DNA from: Paracoccus homiensis
GTDB lineage: Bacteria; Pseudomonadota; Alphaproteobacteria; Rhodobacterales; Rhodobacteraceae
NCBI RefSeq assembly: GCF_900111675.1
Contig: NZ_FOHO01000013.1
Location: forward strand, 1-64,000
Length of the DNA: 64,000 nt
Direction of reading: 5' to 3'
Positions 42,489-51,659 of this stretch are shown piece by piece. Numbering within the stretch: the stretch's first letter is position 1; each line of letters opens with the position of its first letter. The notes under the pieces are model-generated. The model was not told the origin of the DNA. It saw only the letters and a program-made list of their open reading frames with translations, and searched no databases. The translations under genes were made by a program, and so were the position numbers.

Positions 42489-43502
42489 TCAGGCGCTGTC
42501 GCGGGGGACCAGCCGACCCAGAAACTTGCGGTCATGGACGGTATCGTCCTGACTTTCCAGCACATCGACCAGATAGTTCGACATCTCGGTCAGCGGCTGG
42601 CGATAGGTCGTCAGGCGGTAATTATGGCCCGCCGCCTGCGGCACATCGTCAAATCCCAGCACGGCGATATCCTGGGGCACGCGTAGGCCCAGACGATGCC
42701 GGATCGTGTCGATGACCCCAAGGGCCAGCGCGTCATTTTCACACACGATGATATCGGGCAGCTCGGCGGCCGTGCGATCCTTCAGCGCGTCATGGGCGAT
42801 GCTGGCGGCCAGGTCGGGGTCATAGCGGTCCGCGGCGATGCATTCCGGTTCGCGATCAAAGCGATCCTTCCATTCCCGCGCAAAGGTTTCCTTGCGCAGA
42901 AGATGCGCCGACACGGTGCGCGGCCCCGCCATGTAAAGCGGGCGCTGATACCCCTTCCGGATCACGTATTGCGCGATCTCGCGCGTCGCCGCCTCGTCAT
43001 CCACCGCGATCGAGATGGTGTTCGGATTTTCCGAGGTCCGGGCAAAGATGATCAGCTTCTTGAAGCGGCGCGCATCATGGGCGGCGTTCAGAACCTCGTC
43101 ATCGAACTGGATCCCGATCAGGATCGTGGCATCGACCCGGCGTTGGCTGGCATTCAACAGCGCGGGCGCGGCGTCATCGGAATCCAGCGTGTTGACCAGC
43201 AACGTATCCCAGCCGCGGCTGCGCAATGCGCGGGTCAGCTTTTCCAGCATGACCAGTTTGTGCGGGTTGGCGAAATCGTCGATCAGCAGTGCCACGAGGT
43301 TCGACCGGGTCGAGGCCAGCGCCGCCGCACTGAGATCGGGCACATAGCCAAGCGATTGCGCGGCGGTCATGACCTTTTCGCGGGTCTTGGGTGAAATCGA
43401 AGCGTCTTTCTTGAACGCGCGGTTGACCGTCCACCGGGACACGCCCGCCTGCGCGGCGACGTCGTCGGCGGTGATGTTGGGCAGGCTTTCGGCTTTCGGC
43501 AC
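42489..43502 (-). CDS. LacI-family regulator of the inositol genes
   Basis: This repressor of about 337 residues has a LacI helix-turn-helix (ITADDVAAQAGVSRWTVNRAF) and a periplasmic-binding-fold effector domain (SNLVALLIDDFANPHK to GFDDVPQA). It diverges from iolG. An in-frame ATG at 43620-43622 would give a 377-residue form, but that start lies inside an operator and adds 40 Cys/Lys-rich residues foreign to the family. I prefer the GTG at 43500-43502, which puts the DNA-binding domain at the usual position. It likely senses an inositol intermediate and represses the iol operon through the twin palindromes at 43,585-43,621. Confidence 0.85.
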   Translation of the reverse strand: MPKAESLPNITADDVAAQAGVSRWTVNRAFKKDASISPKTREKVMTAAQSLGYVPDLSAAALASTRSNLVALLIDDFANPHKLVMLEKLTRALRSRGWDTLLVNTLDSDDAAPALLNASQRRVDATILIGIQFDDEVLNAAHDARRFKKLIIFARTSENPNTISIAVDDEAATREIAQYVIRKGYQRPLYMAGPRTVSAHLLRKETFAREWKDRFDREPECIAADRYDPDLAASIAHDALKDRTAAELPDIIVCENDALALGVIDTIRHRLGLRVPQDIAVLGFDDVPQAAGHNYRLTTYRQPLTEMSNYLVDVLESQDDTVHDRKFLGRLVPRDSA

Positions 43503-43584
43503 GTTCTGTTCCAGTTTCTTCTTGGTCTGCCGGGATGCGGCATATCCCCAACATAACTGCTGGGCGTCGGCTTTGCACCCTCTT

Positions 43585-43598
43585 TGCACGCGCGTGCA
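43585..43598. promoter_or_regulatory. LacI-type operator 1
   Basis: Perfect 14-base palindrome TGCACGCGCGTGCA in the lacI-iolG gap. The central CG and half-site are typical of LacI-family operators. The same 14 bases recur 23 bases further right. Confidence 0.82.
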
Positions 43599-43607
43599 GA
43601 AAAATGT

Positions 43608-43621
43608 TGCACGCGCGTGCA
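43608..43621. promoter_or_regulatory. LacI-type operator 2
   Basis: Second identical palindrome TGCACGCGCGTGCA, extended to TTGCACGCGCGTGCAA at 43607-43622. Centre-to-centre distance to operator 1 is 23 bases, about two helical turns, which would place two dimers on nearly the same face. It lies 59 bases upstream of the iolG ATG. Confidence 0.82.
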
Positions 43622-43680
43622 AACGATGTCATTCAAATGACGCAGCGGCAAGAAACGCGCCGCAGATTCGGGAGGAATGA

Positions 43681-44673
43681 ATGCTGAAGGTTGGGTTGCT
43701 GGGGGCCGGAAGGATCGGTCAGGTGCATGCCGTGAACATCGCGGGCAATGCGCGATCCTCGCTGGTGGCAGTGTCGGACATGCATCAGCCCGCGGCCGAA
43801 AAACTGGCAGCCGAATATGGCGCCGAGGCGCGCAGCTCGGACGCGATCCTGTCGGATCCGGCGATCGACGCGGTGCTGATCGCCACCTCGACCGATACCC
43901 ATTCCGACCTGATCGAAGCCGCCGCCAAGGCGGGCAAGGCGGTTCTGTGCGAAAAGCCGGTCGATCTGTCGCTGGAACGTGCGCAGCAATGTCTGAAAGC
44001 CGTCGAAGGCACCGGCAAGCCAGTGATGATCGGTTTCAACCGCCGCTTCGATCCGAATTTCGCCGCGCTGAAGGTCTCGTTGCAGAAGGGGCAGATCGGC
44101 AAGGCCGAATTGCTGGCCGTGACCTCGTTCGATCCGGCGCCGCCGCCGGTGTCCTATATCAAGGTGTCGGGCGGGCTGTTCCGCGACATGATGATCCATG
44201 ATTTCGACATGGCGAATTTCCTGATGGGCGAGGCGCCGGTGACGGTTCGCGCCGTCGGCAGCAGCATCGTCGATCCCGAAATCGGTGCCGCGGGCGATGT
44301 CGATACCGCCGTCGTGACGCTGACCTATGCCGATGGTCGTATCGCCGTCATCAAGAACAGCCGCCGCGCGGTTTACGGCTATGACCAGCGGGTCGAATTG
44401 CTGGGCTCGGACGGGTTGCTGCAGGCGGGCAACATGCTGGAAAACACGGTCGTGCGGTCCACCGTCGATGGCGTTGTTTCGGGCAAGCCCACCTATTTCT
44501 TCCTTGAACGCTACATGCCCGCCTATGCGGCGGAATGGCAGGCCTTCGTGGATGCCGTGCTGGACGGGGCGAAGATGCCCGTAACGCTGAAGGACGGCAT
44601 CGCCGCGCTGGCCATGGCCGAGGCCGCGACCGAATCCGCAAGGACCGGGCAGGCCGTGGATCTGAAAGGATAA
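43681..44673 (+). CDS. iolG: myo-Inositol 2-dehydrogenase
   Basis: This 330-residue Gfo/Idh/MocA enzyme oxidises myo-inositol to 2-keto-myo-inositol with NAD. It shows the nucleotide loop GLLGAGRIGQVHA, catalytic Lys92 in CEKPVD, and the substrate-domain motif GGLFRDMMIHDFDMANF with the catalytic Asp/His pair. These agree closely with IolG rather than other family members. GGGAGGAATGA provides the ribosome binding site. It is the first gene right of the LacI operators and is followed by a strong hairpin before the transporter genes. Confidence 0.92.
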   Translation: MLKVGLLGAGRIGQVHAVNIAGNARSSLVAVSDMHQPAAEKLAAEYGAEARSSDAILSDPAIDAVLIATSTDTHSDLIEAAAKAGKAVLCEKPVDLSLERAQQCLKAVEGTGKPVMIGFNRRFDPNFAALKVSLQKGQIGKAELLAVTSFDPAPPPVSYIKVSGGLFRDMMIHDFDMANFLMGEAPVTVRAVGSSIVDPEIGAAGDVDTAVVTLTYADGRIAVIKNSRRAVYGYDQRVELLGSDGLLQAGNMLENTVVRSTVDGVVSGKPTYFFLERYMPAYAAEWQAFVDAVLDGAKMPVTLKDGIAALAMAEAATESARTGQAVDLKG

Positions 44674-44680
44674 GGCACAG

Positions 44681-44717
44681 GGACCCGCCCGGCCAGAGGA
44701 GAGGGCGGGGCGGGTCC
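44681..44717 (+). terminator. Strong hairpin between iolG and the ABC transporter
   Basis: GGACCCGCCC (44681-44690) pairs perfectly with GGGCGGGTCC (44708-44717), 10 pairs, loop of 17, no U-tract. It may partly end the iolG transcript, or protect a processed mRNA end to raise the amount of binding protein made downstream. Confidence 0.55.
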
Positions 44718-44800
44718 GACGATATCCGGCACGGTGAATGGCCGGACAGCAGACGGGTTCGTCAGGCCCGCTGCCAATCACCCCAAAGGGAGGACTTGGA

Positions 44801-45721
44801 ATGAAGAAGCTTCTTGCATCGGTTGCGACCGTCGCCACGCTGACGGCGCTGCCCGTCGCCGCCGCAGACATCATCGTCGTGGCCCACGGTCAGGCGAATG
44901 ACCCGTTCTGGTCGGTCGTGAAGAACGGCGTGACCAAGGCCGGCGAGGACACCGGCGCCAATGTCGAGTTCCGCTCGCCCGAGACATTCGACATGGTCCA
45001 GATGAGCCAGCTGATCGACGCCGCCGTGAACCAGGAACCCGATGGGCTGGTCGTGTCGATCCCGGATGCAGACGCGCTTGGGCCGTCGATCCAGCGCGCG
45101 GTCGAGGCGGGCATTCCCGTCATCTCGATGAATTCGGGGTCCGATGTTGCCAAGGAACTGGGCGCGCTGCTGCATGTCGGCCAGTCGGAATTCGACGCGG
45201 GCAAGGCTGCGGGTGAAAAGCTGGCCGAAATGGGCGGCACCAAGGGCATCTGCGTCAACCAGGAGGTCGGCAACGTCTCGCTCGACCTGCGCTGTGACGG
45301 CTTTGCCGAAGGGTTCGGTCAGGAAGTCACCGTCATCCCCACCATGAACGATCCGACCGAAGTGCAGTCCAAGGTGCGCGCCGCGCTGGAATCCGATCCC
45401 GATGTGGACACGGTCCTGGGTCTGGGCGCCTCGCTTGTCGGGGAACCCGCCGTCGAGGCCGTGAAGGCGGTCGGGCGCGAGGATGTGCTGGTCGCCAGTT
45501 TCGATCTGTCGGCGGGCTTTCTGCAATCGGTCGCGGATGGCGATGCGGCCTTTGCCATCGACCAGCAGCAGTTCCTGCAGGGCTATCTGCCGGTCGTCTT
45601 TCTGGCGCTGAATGCCGAATACGGCCTGGTGCCGGGTGGCGATGTTCCCTCGGGTCCGAATCTGGTGACCCAGGAAGCAGCCGCCCAGGTGATCGATCTG
45701 TCGGCACAGGGCATCCGCTGA
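44801..45721 (+). CDS. Sugar ABC transporter substrate-binding protein (probable inositol)
   Basis: This 306-residue periplasmic binding protein of the CUT2 (ribose-binding-like, peripla_BP_4) family has a signal peptide (1-22, ending AAA). The mature part starts DIIVVAHGQANDPFW, followed by the cyclic-sugar contacts (DAAVNQEPDGLVVSIPD, later NQEVGNVSLDLRC). GGGAGGACTTGGA precedes the ATG at 44801. Its place inside the iol cluster makes myo-inositol or an inositol isomer the likely ligand. The following hairpin and gap suggest it is made in excess over the membrane parts. Confidence 0.88.
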   Translation: MKKLLASVATVATLTALPVAAADIIVVAHGQANDPFWSVVKNGVTKAGEDTGANVEFRSPETFDMVQMSQLIDAAVNQEPDGLVVSIPDADALGPSIQRAVEAGIPVISMNSGSDVAKELGALLHVGQSEFDAGKAAGEKLAEMGGTKGICVNQEVGNVSLDLRCDGFAEGFGQEVTVIPTMNDPTEVQSKVRAALESDPDVDTVLGLGASLVGEPAVEAVKAVGREDVLVASFDLSAGFLQSVADGDAAFAIDQQQFLQGYLPVVFLALNAEYGLVPGGDVPSGPNLVTQEAAAQVIDLSAQGIR

Positions 45722-45733
45722 TCCCTGCATAGC

Positions 45734-45759
45734 GGGGTCGTGCGCCACTGCGCGGCCCC
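45734..45759 (+). other. Hairpin between binding-protein and permease genes
   Basis: GGGG(TC) plus GCGC on the left (45734-45745) pair with GCGC plus GGCCCC on the right (45750-45759), with a two-base bulge and one G-U, loop CACT. Such stems after binding-protein genes often cause higher expression of the upstream cistron by RNA stabilisation. Confidence 0.4.
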
Positions 45760-45779
45760 ATCCCAAACCGGAGGAAACC

Positions 45780-46886
45780 ATGTCTGCAGAGAATCTCTCG
45801 CAGCAGGATGAGCGTATTCGCGCGGAATCCCTTGCGACCAAACTGATGAAGAAGCCGGAACTGGGGGCGATCGGCGGCGTGGTGTTGGTGACGCTGTTCT
45901 TTCTGGCCACCGCCGACAGTGCCATGTTCACCCTGTCCGGCATCATGAATTTCATGACGCCTGCCGCGCAGCTGGGCATCCTTGGCATCGCGGCGGCAAT
46001 GCTGATGATCGGCGGCGAATTCGATCTGTCCATCGGGTCGATGGTTGCCTTTGCGGGCATGGTGTTCGGTGTCTTTACCGTCAATCTGGGCCTGCCGCTG
46101 ATCTTCGCGATTCCGCTGACCATGGCCTTTGCGGCCCTGATCGGGGCGCTGAACGGGGCGATCGTGCTGCGCACCGGGTTGCCATCCTTCATCGTGACGC
46201 TGGCGGGCCTGTTCATCCTGCGCGGTGCCTCGCTGGTCGGGCTGAAGCTGTTCACCGGCGGATCGACCCAGCTGCGCGGCGTGCGCGACGCGGTCGAGGG
46301 GGATTTTCTGGCCCCGCTGTTTTCCGGCGATGCCTTCACCGGGCTGTTCGGCTGGCTTGCCAGCATCGGCGTGATCGACAGCTTCAAGTCCGGCGCCCCG
46401 AAAGTGCCCGGCATTCCGGTCGAAATCCTGTGGTTCGTGGTCATCGCGCTGGTGGCGACCTATATCCTGGTCCGCACGCCGGTCGGCAACTGGGTCTTTG
46501 CCACGGGCGGCGATACCAATGCGGCCAAGAATTCGGGCGTGCCGGTGCGCGGCGTCAAGATCTCGCTGTTCATGCTGACGGCCTGCGCGGCCTCGCTGGT
46601 GGCGATCATCACCGTCATCGACGCCGGGTCGACCGACGCCCGCCGTGGCTTCATGAAGGAATTCGAGGCGATCATCACCGCCGTGATCGGGGGATGCCTG
46701 CTGACGGGGGGCTATGGGTCGGCCATCGGGGCGTTCTTCGGCGCGATCATCTTCGGCATGGTCACCATCGGCCTGACCTATACCGATTTCGATCAGGACT
46801 GGTTCCAGATCTTCCTGGGCGGGATGCTGCTGCTGGCCGTCGTCTTCAACAATGTGATCCGCAAGCGCGTGACGGGAGAGCGTTAA
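45780..46886 (+). CDS. Sugar ABC transporter permease (CUT2)
   Basis: This 368-residue inner-membrane permease of the BPD_transp_2 family has about eight to ten helices. The conserved stretch [19 protein letters not shown] and the inner-half motif [20 protein letters not shown] are typical of CUT2 permeases. GGAGGAAACC precedes the ATG. It should form a homodimeric pore with the ATPase encoded one base later. The probable substrate is myo-inositol, from the cluster. Confidence 0.9.
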   Translation: MSAENLSQQDERIRAESLATKLMKKPELGAIGGVVLVTLFFLATADSAMFTLSGIMNFMTPAAQLGILGIAAAMLMIGGEFDLSIGSMVAFAGMVFGVFTVNLGLPLIFAIPLTMAFAALIGALNGAIVLRTGLPSFIVTLAGLFILRGASLVGLKLFTGGSTQLRGVRDAVEGDFLAPLFSGDAFTGLFGWLASIGVIDSFKSGAPKVPGIPVEILWFVVIALVATYILVRTPVGNWVFATGGDTNAAKNSGVPVRGVKISLFMLTACAASLVAIITVIDAGSTDARRGFMKEFEAIITAVIGGCLLTGGYGSAIGAFFGAIIFGMVTIGLTYTDFDQDWFQIFLGGMLLLAVVFNNVIRKRVTGER

Positions 46887-46887
46887 G

Positions 46888-47667
46888 ATGACCCGACCGA
46901 TCATCCATATGGAAAGCATCAAGAAGCATTTCGGCAATGTCATCGCGCTGAACGGTGTGACCTTCGACGTGACCCCCGGCGAATGCCATTGCCTTCTGGG
47001 CGACAATGGCGCGGGGAAATCCACCTTCATCAAGACAATGTCGGGCGTTCACAAGCCGACCGCGGGCGAGATCTTCTTCGAGGGCAAACCCCTGTCCTTC
47101 GACAGCCCGCGCGAGGCGATGGAGGCCGGGATCGCCACGGTGTTCCAGGATCTGGCGATGATCCCGCTGATGTCGGTGACGCGCAATTTCTTCATGGGGC
47201 GTGAGCCGACAAAGGGGCGCGGCCTGACCAAGCGGCTGGATATCGACCGCGCCAACGAGATCACGATGGAAGAGATGCGCAAGATGGGCATCAATCTGCG
47301 TGCGCCCGATCAGGCGGTGGGCACGCTGTCGGGGGGCGAGCGTCAGACCGTCGCCATCGCCCGCGCGGTCTATTTCGGCGCGAAGGTGCTGATCCTTGAC
47401 GAACCGACCAGCGCGCTTGGCGTGCGCCAGACCTCGAATGTGCTGTCGACCATTGCGCGGGTGCGCGAACAGGGTGTCGGCGTCGTCTTCATCAGCCACA
47501 ATGTCCGTCACGCCATGGCGGTGGGCGACCGTTTCACGGTGCTGAACCGCGGGCAGACCCTTGGCACCGCCGTGAAGGGGGAAATCACCTCGGCCGAGTT
47601 GCAGGACCTGATGGCCGGTGGCCAGGAACTGGCCCAGCTTGAAGGCTCGCTTGGCGGTACGATCTGA
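46888..47667 (+). CDS. Sugar ABC transporter ATPase, single nucleotide-binding domain
   Basis: This 259-residue ATPase has Walker [10 protein letters not shown], signature [15 protein letters not shown], Walker [13 protein letters not shown] and the switch His in [11 protein letters not shown]2 ATPases usually carry two fused nucleotide-binding domains (about 500 residues). This one has a single domain, like the FrcA-type systems of rhizobia, so it presumably works as a homodimer. It follows the permease gene by one base. A hairpin pair separates it from iolC. Confidence 0.92.
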   Translation: MTRPIIHMESIKKHFGNVIALNGVTFDVTPGECHCLLGDNGAGKSTFIKTMSGVHKPTAGEIFFEGKPLSFDSPREAMEAGIATVFQDLAMIPLMSVTRNFFMGREPTKGRGLTKRLDIDRANEITMEEMRKMGINLRAPDQAVGTLSGGERQTVAIARAVYFGAKVLILDEPTSALGVRQTSNVLSTIARVREQGVGVVFISHNVRHAMAVGDRFTVLNRGQTLGTAVKGEITSAELQDLMAGGQELAQLEGSLGGTI

Positions 47668-47674
47668 ATGACGG

Positions 47675-47710
47675 GCAGGGCCGCGCGTCCTGCCTTTCGG
47701 TCGGCCCTGC
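47675..47710 (+). other. Alternative hairpins between transporter and iolC
   Basis: GCAGGGCCG (47675-47683) can pair with CGGCCCTGC (47702-47710), loop of 18. Alternatively GGCAGG (47674-47679) can pair with CCTGCC (47689-47694). The two share bases and exclude each other. This may set a partial stop or processing site between transporter and catabolic genes. Confidence 0.45.
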
Positions 47711-47772
47711 GGGGCGGGACCATCAATCTTGCCGGGTGATGGGCGCGGCAGTCAGCAAGCGGAACGCAGGAT

Positions 47773-49692
47773 ATGAAGAAACTGGATGTGATCACGATCG
47801 GCCGCTCATCGGTTGATCTGTACGGTCAGCAGGTCGGCGGCCGGCTGGAGGATATGGGTTCGTTCGCGAAATATATCGGCGGCAGCCCGACGAACATCGC
47901 CTGCGGGACGGCGCGGCTGGGGCTGCGGTCGGCCGTGATCACGCGGGTCGGCGACGAACATATGGGCCGCTTCATCCGCGAGCAGCTGGCCCGCGAGGGG
48001 GTCGAGACCGCGGGCGTCGCGACCGATCCCGAACGCCTGACCGCGCTGGTCCTGCTGGGCATCCGCGACGAGGACCAGTTCCCGCTGATCTTCTACCGCG
48101 AGAACTGCGCCGACATGGCGCTGTCGCCAGACGATATCGACGAGGGCTTCATCGCGGGGGCCCGCAGCGTTCTGGCGACCGGCACCCATCTGAGCCATCC
48201 GCAGACCGAGGCCGCTGTGCTGAAGGCGCTGGAACTGGCGCGCAGGCATGGCGCGCGCACCGCGCTGGACATCGACTATCGCCCGAACCTGTGGGGCGTC
48301 GCGGGTCATGGCGACGGCGAGAGCCGCTTTGTCGAAAGCGCCGCCGTCACCGCCAAGCTGCAGGGCACGCTGCATCTGTTCGACCTGATCGTCGGCACCG
48401 AAGAGGAATTCCACATCGCGGGCGGCACCACCGACACGGTCGCCGCACTGCGCGCGGTCCGCGCGGTGTCCAGGGCGACGCTGGTCTGCAAGCGCGGCGC
48501 GAAGGGGGCCGTGGCCTTTACCGGCGACATCCCCGACAGCCTGGACGATGGCGAGGCCGGTCCCGGCTTCCCGATCGAGGTGTTCAACGTGCTGGGCGCG
48601 GGCGACGGGTTCTTCTCGGGGCTGATGAAGGGCTGGCTGGAGGATGCCGACTGGCCGACCGCGCTGAAATACGCCAATGCCTGCGGGGCCTTCGCCGTCA
48701 GCCGCCACGGCTGCACCCCGGCCTATCCCAGCCTTGCGGAGCTGGACTTCTTCCTGGACCGCGGTGTCGTCCGCCCCGATCTGCGCAACGATCCCGACCT
48801 GGAACAGATCCACTGGTCCACGACCCGCGCCAGCCGCAACGCCGGCGACTGGTCCGAGATGCGCGTCTTTGCCTTCGACCACCGCCTGCAGCTGGAAGAG
48901 ATGCCCGGTTACGACCTTGCCAAGGGTGCGCAGTTCAAGGAACTGTGCCTTGATGCGGCGCTGCGCGTCGCGGATGGCGGTTCGGGCTATGGCATCCTGT
49001 GCGACTACCGTATCGGCCGCAGCGCCCTGCACCGTGCCAGCGGCAGTGGGCTGTGGATCGGGCGCCCCTGCGAATGGCCGGGATCGCGTCCCTTGCAGCT
49101 GGAACCCGAACTGGGCAGCGATTGCGGCACGCTGGTCGAATGGGCGCGCGAGAACGTCATCAAGGTCCTGTGCTTCTGCCATCCCGACGACGATGCCGAG
49201 ACCCGCGCCGCGCAAGAGGCCACGGTCAGGCGCCTGTTCGAGGCCGGTCGCCGCAACCAGCTGGAATTCCTGCTGGAGGTGATCCCCTCGAAGGTCGGTC
49301 CGGTGGACGACACCACCACCGCCACGCTGATCCGCCAGTTCTATGCCGCGGGCGTCTATCCCGACTGGTGGAAGCTGGAGCCGATGAAGACCCGCGCGGG
49401 CTGGCAGAACGCCATCGCCGCCATCGAGGATCACGACCGCCACACGCGCGGCATCGTGGTGCTGGGTCTGGATGCGCCGGAGGCCGAATTGCAGGCCAGC
49501 TTCGAGGTCGCCGCCGGTTTCGACCTTGTGCGCGGCTTCGCTGTCGGGCGCACGATCTTTGGTGCAGTTGCCCGCAGCTGGTTGCAGGGAAACATCTCGG
49601 ATGACGAGGCGGTATCGGACATGGCGCGCCGCTATGCAAAGCTGTGCCGGATCTGGGACGCGGCGCGTGCCGCAGCAGGGATTGCGGCCTAG
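47773..49692 (+). CDS. iolC: IolC kinase fused to DUF2090 aldolase-like domain
   Basis: This 639-residue fusion joins two steps of inositol breakdown. Residues 1 to about 325 form a PfkB-type kinase that phosphorylates 2-deoxy-5-keto-D-gluconate. It begins VITIGRSSVDLYGQQVGG and its catalytic base Asp278 lies in NVLGAGDGFFSG. Residues about 345-639 form a DUF2090 TIM barrel, considered the 2-deoxy-5-keto-6-phosphogluconate aldolase that yields DHAP and malonic semialdehyde. The fusion is common in alphaproteobacteria and explains the absence of a separate iolJ. The gene lies after the ABC transporter and before iolD. Confidence 0.93.
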   Translation: MKKLDVITIGRSSVDLYGQQVGGRLEDMGSFAKYIGGSPTNIACGTARLGLRSAVITRVGDEHMGRFIREQLAREGVETAGVATDPERLTALVLLGIRDEDQFPLIFYRENCADMALSPDDIDEGFIAGARSVLATGTHLSHPQTEAAVLKALELARRHGARTALDIDYRPNLWGVAGHGDGESRFVESAAVTAKLQGTLHLFDLIVGTEEEFHIAGGTTDTVAALRAVRAVSRATLVCKRGAKGAVAFTGDIPDSLDDGEAGPGFPIEVFNVLGAGDGFFSGLMKGWLEDADWPTALKYANACGAFAVSRHGCTPAYPSLAELDFFLDRGVVRPDLRNDPDLEQIHWSTTRASRNAGDWSEMRVFAFDHRLQLEEMPGYDLAKGAQFKELCLDAALRVADGGSGYGILCDYRIGRSALHRASGSGLWIGRPCEWPGSRPLQLEPELGSDCGTLVEWARENVIKVLCFCHPDDDAETRAAQEATVRRLFEAGRRNQLEFLLEVIPSKVGPVDDTTTATLIRQFYAAGVYPDWWKLEPMKTRAGWQNAIAAIEDHDRHTRGIVVLGLDAPEAELQASFEVAAGFDLVRGFAVGRTIFGAVARSWLQGNISDDEAVSDMARRYAKLCRIWDAARAAAGIAA

Positions 49693-49703
49693 GCGACGCG
49701 GAA

Positions 49704-49733
49704 GGGGGCCAGCCCCCATCGCCTGACGGCGAT
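49704..49733 (+). terminator. Double hairpin of a Rhodobacterales-type intergenic element
   Basis: Two stems stand in tandem: GGGGG/CCCCC around CCAG (49704-49717) and ATCGCC/GGCGAT around TGAC (49718-49733). They are followed by CCCCCCGGGATATTTG. I know the C-run plus GGATATTT block after a G/C-rich stem as a recurrent intergenic motif in Rhodobacteraceae. It may act as a terminator or attenuator between iolC and iolD. Confidence 0.55.
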
Positions 49734-49781
49734 TCCCCCCGGGATATTTGCCCACAGAAGATGGGTTGGGAGTGAGAGTTC

Positions 49782-51614
49782 ATGGATAAGACAGTTCGAT
49801 TGACCGCCGCGCAGGCGATGACGCGCTGGCTGTCGGTGCAGATGACCGAGGAGAACACCCGTTTCATCGATGGTGTCTGGGCGATCTTCGGGCACGGCAA
49901 TGTCGCGGGTCTTGGCGAGGCGTTGCAAGGCATGGGCGATGCGCTGCCGACCTGGCGCGGGCAGAATGAACAGACCATGGCCCATGCCGCCATCGCTTTT
50001 GCCAAGGGGCATGCGCGACGGCGGGCGCAGGCGGTCACCACCTCGATCGGGCCGGGGGCGACGAACGTCGTGACGGCGGCGGCCTTGGCGCATGTGAACC
50101 GTTTGCCCCTGTTGATCATTGCCGGCGATGTCTTTGCCAATCGCCGCCCGGATCCGGTCTTGCAGCAGATCGAGGATTTCGATGATGGCACGGTCAGTGC
50201 GAATGACTGTTTCCGCCCGGTCAGCCGCTATTTCGACCGCATCACCCGGCCCGAACATCTGCTGAGCGCCCTGCCGCGCGCGATGCGGGTGATGACCGAT
50301 CCGGCGAATTGCGGACCTGTCACGCTGGCCTTTTGCCAGGATGTGCAGGCCGAGGCCTTTGACTGGCCCGAAAGCTTTTTTGCGCCGCGTGTCTGGCGTA
50401 TCCGGCGGCCCGAGCCCGATGCGCAGGAACTGGTCGAGGTGGCGGAACTGATCCGCGCGGCCAAGGCGCCCGTGATCGTCGCGGGGGGCGGGGTCATCCA
50501 TTCCGGTGCCGAGCAGGCGCTGGCGGATTTTGCGACCTGTCACAATATTCCGGTCATCGAAACCCAGGCCGGGAAATCGGCACTGGCGCAGGCCCATCCG
50601 ATGAATTTCGGCGCGGCGGGTGTCGATGGATCGGCGGCGGCCAATGCCGCGGCCGAGGCCGCGGATCTGGTCATTGCGGTGGGGACGCGATTGCAGGATT
50701 TCACCACCGGGTCGCGCACGCTGTTCGGGGACGCAGGGATCGTGGCGATCAATGTGCAGGCCTATGACGCGGCCAAGCATGGCGCGACCAGCCTTGTCGC
50801 GGATGCGCGTGTCGCGTTGGAGTGGCTGACCGGGCGGTTGGGCGGCTATCGGGCAATGTCGGCGGATGCCGAGGCGCGGGCCGCATGGCTGCGGGCCGTC
50901 GATGCCCATTGCGCGGCGCCGGGGGCGGTCAATGATCTGCCGACCGATGCGCAGGTCATCGGCGCCGTGCAGCGGGCGACGGGGCGGGACGCCATCGCCA
51001 TGTGCGCGGCAGGTACGATGCCCGGCGCGCTGAAACTGTTGTGGCAGCCCAGCCAGGGTGGCTATCACATGGAATATGGTTTCAGCTGCATGGGATATGA
51101 AATCGCGGGCGCGATGGGGCTGAAACTGGCCCGGCCCGATCGCGAGGTGATCTGCTTTGTCGGTGATGGCAGTTACATGATGGCCAACAGCGAGCTGGCC
51201 ACCGCGGTGATGCGGCGCGTGCCCTTCACCGTCGTGCTGACCGACAATCGCGGCTACGGCTGTATCAACCGGTTGCAACAGGGCTGTGGCGGCGAGGAAT
51301 TCAACAATCTCTACAAGGATTGCAATGTCGAGGCGCAGCCGCAGATCGACTATGTCGCCCATGCCGGCAGCATGGGGGCGCATGCGGTCAAGGCGGCCAG
51401 CATCGCCGATCTGGAGGCGCAGATCGCCGCCGCGCGTGGCCGCGACATCCCGACCGTGATCGTCATCGACACGACGCCGGTGCCGGGTCCCGGCTTTGGC
51501 GATGCCGGCCATTGGTGGGACGTGGCCGTCCCTGCGGTGGGCCGCAGCGACAAGCTGCAACAGGCGCATGCCGCCTATCTGAACAATCTGGCGCATCAGC
51601 GCCTTGTGAACTGA
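49782..51614 (+). CDS. iolD: 3D-(3,5/4)-trihydroxycyclohexane-1,2-dione hydrolase
   Basis: This 610-residue thiamine-diphosphate enzyme opens the ring of the inositol-derived dione to 5-deoxy-glucuronate. The N-terminal PYR domain contains IFGHGNVAGLGEAL with the Glu expected to activate the cofactor. A central domain (about 190-330) and a C-terminal PP domain follow, with the ThDP/Mg motif GDGSYMMANSELATA. Length and layout match IolD rather than acetolactate synthase. GGGAGTGAGAG precedes the ATG. Confidence 0.95.
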   Translation: MDKTVRLTAAQAMTRWLSVQMTEENTRFIDGVWAIFGHGNVAGLGEALQGMGDALPTWRGQNEQTMAHAAIAFAKGHARRRAQAVTTSIGPGATNVVTAAALAHVNRLPLLIIAGDVFANRRPDPVLQQIEDFDDGTVSANDCFRPVSRYFDRITRPEHLLSALPRAMRVMTDPANCGPVTLAFCQDVQAEAFDWPESFFAPRVWRIRRPEPDAQELVEVAELIRAAKAPVIVAGGGVIHSGAEQALADFATCHNIPVIETQAGKSALAQAHPMNFGAAGVDGSAAANAAAEAADLVIAVGTRLQDFTTGSRTLFGDAGIVAINVQAYDAAKHGATSLVADARVALEWLTGRLGGYRAMSADAEARAAWLRAVDAHCAAPGAVNDLPTDAQVIGAVQRATGRDAIAMCAAGTMPGALKLLWQPSQGGYHMEYGFSCMGYEIAGAMGLKLARPDREVICFVGDGSYMMANSELATAVMRRVPFTVVLTDNRGYGCINRLQQGCGGEEFNNLYKDCNVEAQPQIDYVAHAGSMGAHAVKAASIADLEAQIAAARGRDIPTVIVIDTTPVPGPGFGDAGHWWDVAVPAVGRSDKLQQAHAAYLNNLAHQRLVN

Positions 51615-51659
51615 TTTCGCGGACCGGCCCCGCCCGATCCCTTCCCCGGAGAGACGACG

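Noticed and set aside
42489..43622. Full 377-residue LacI form starting at ATG 43620-43622
   Set aside because: The start lies on operator 2 and the 40 added residues are unlike any LacI N-terminus; GTG 43500-43502 fits better.
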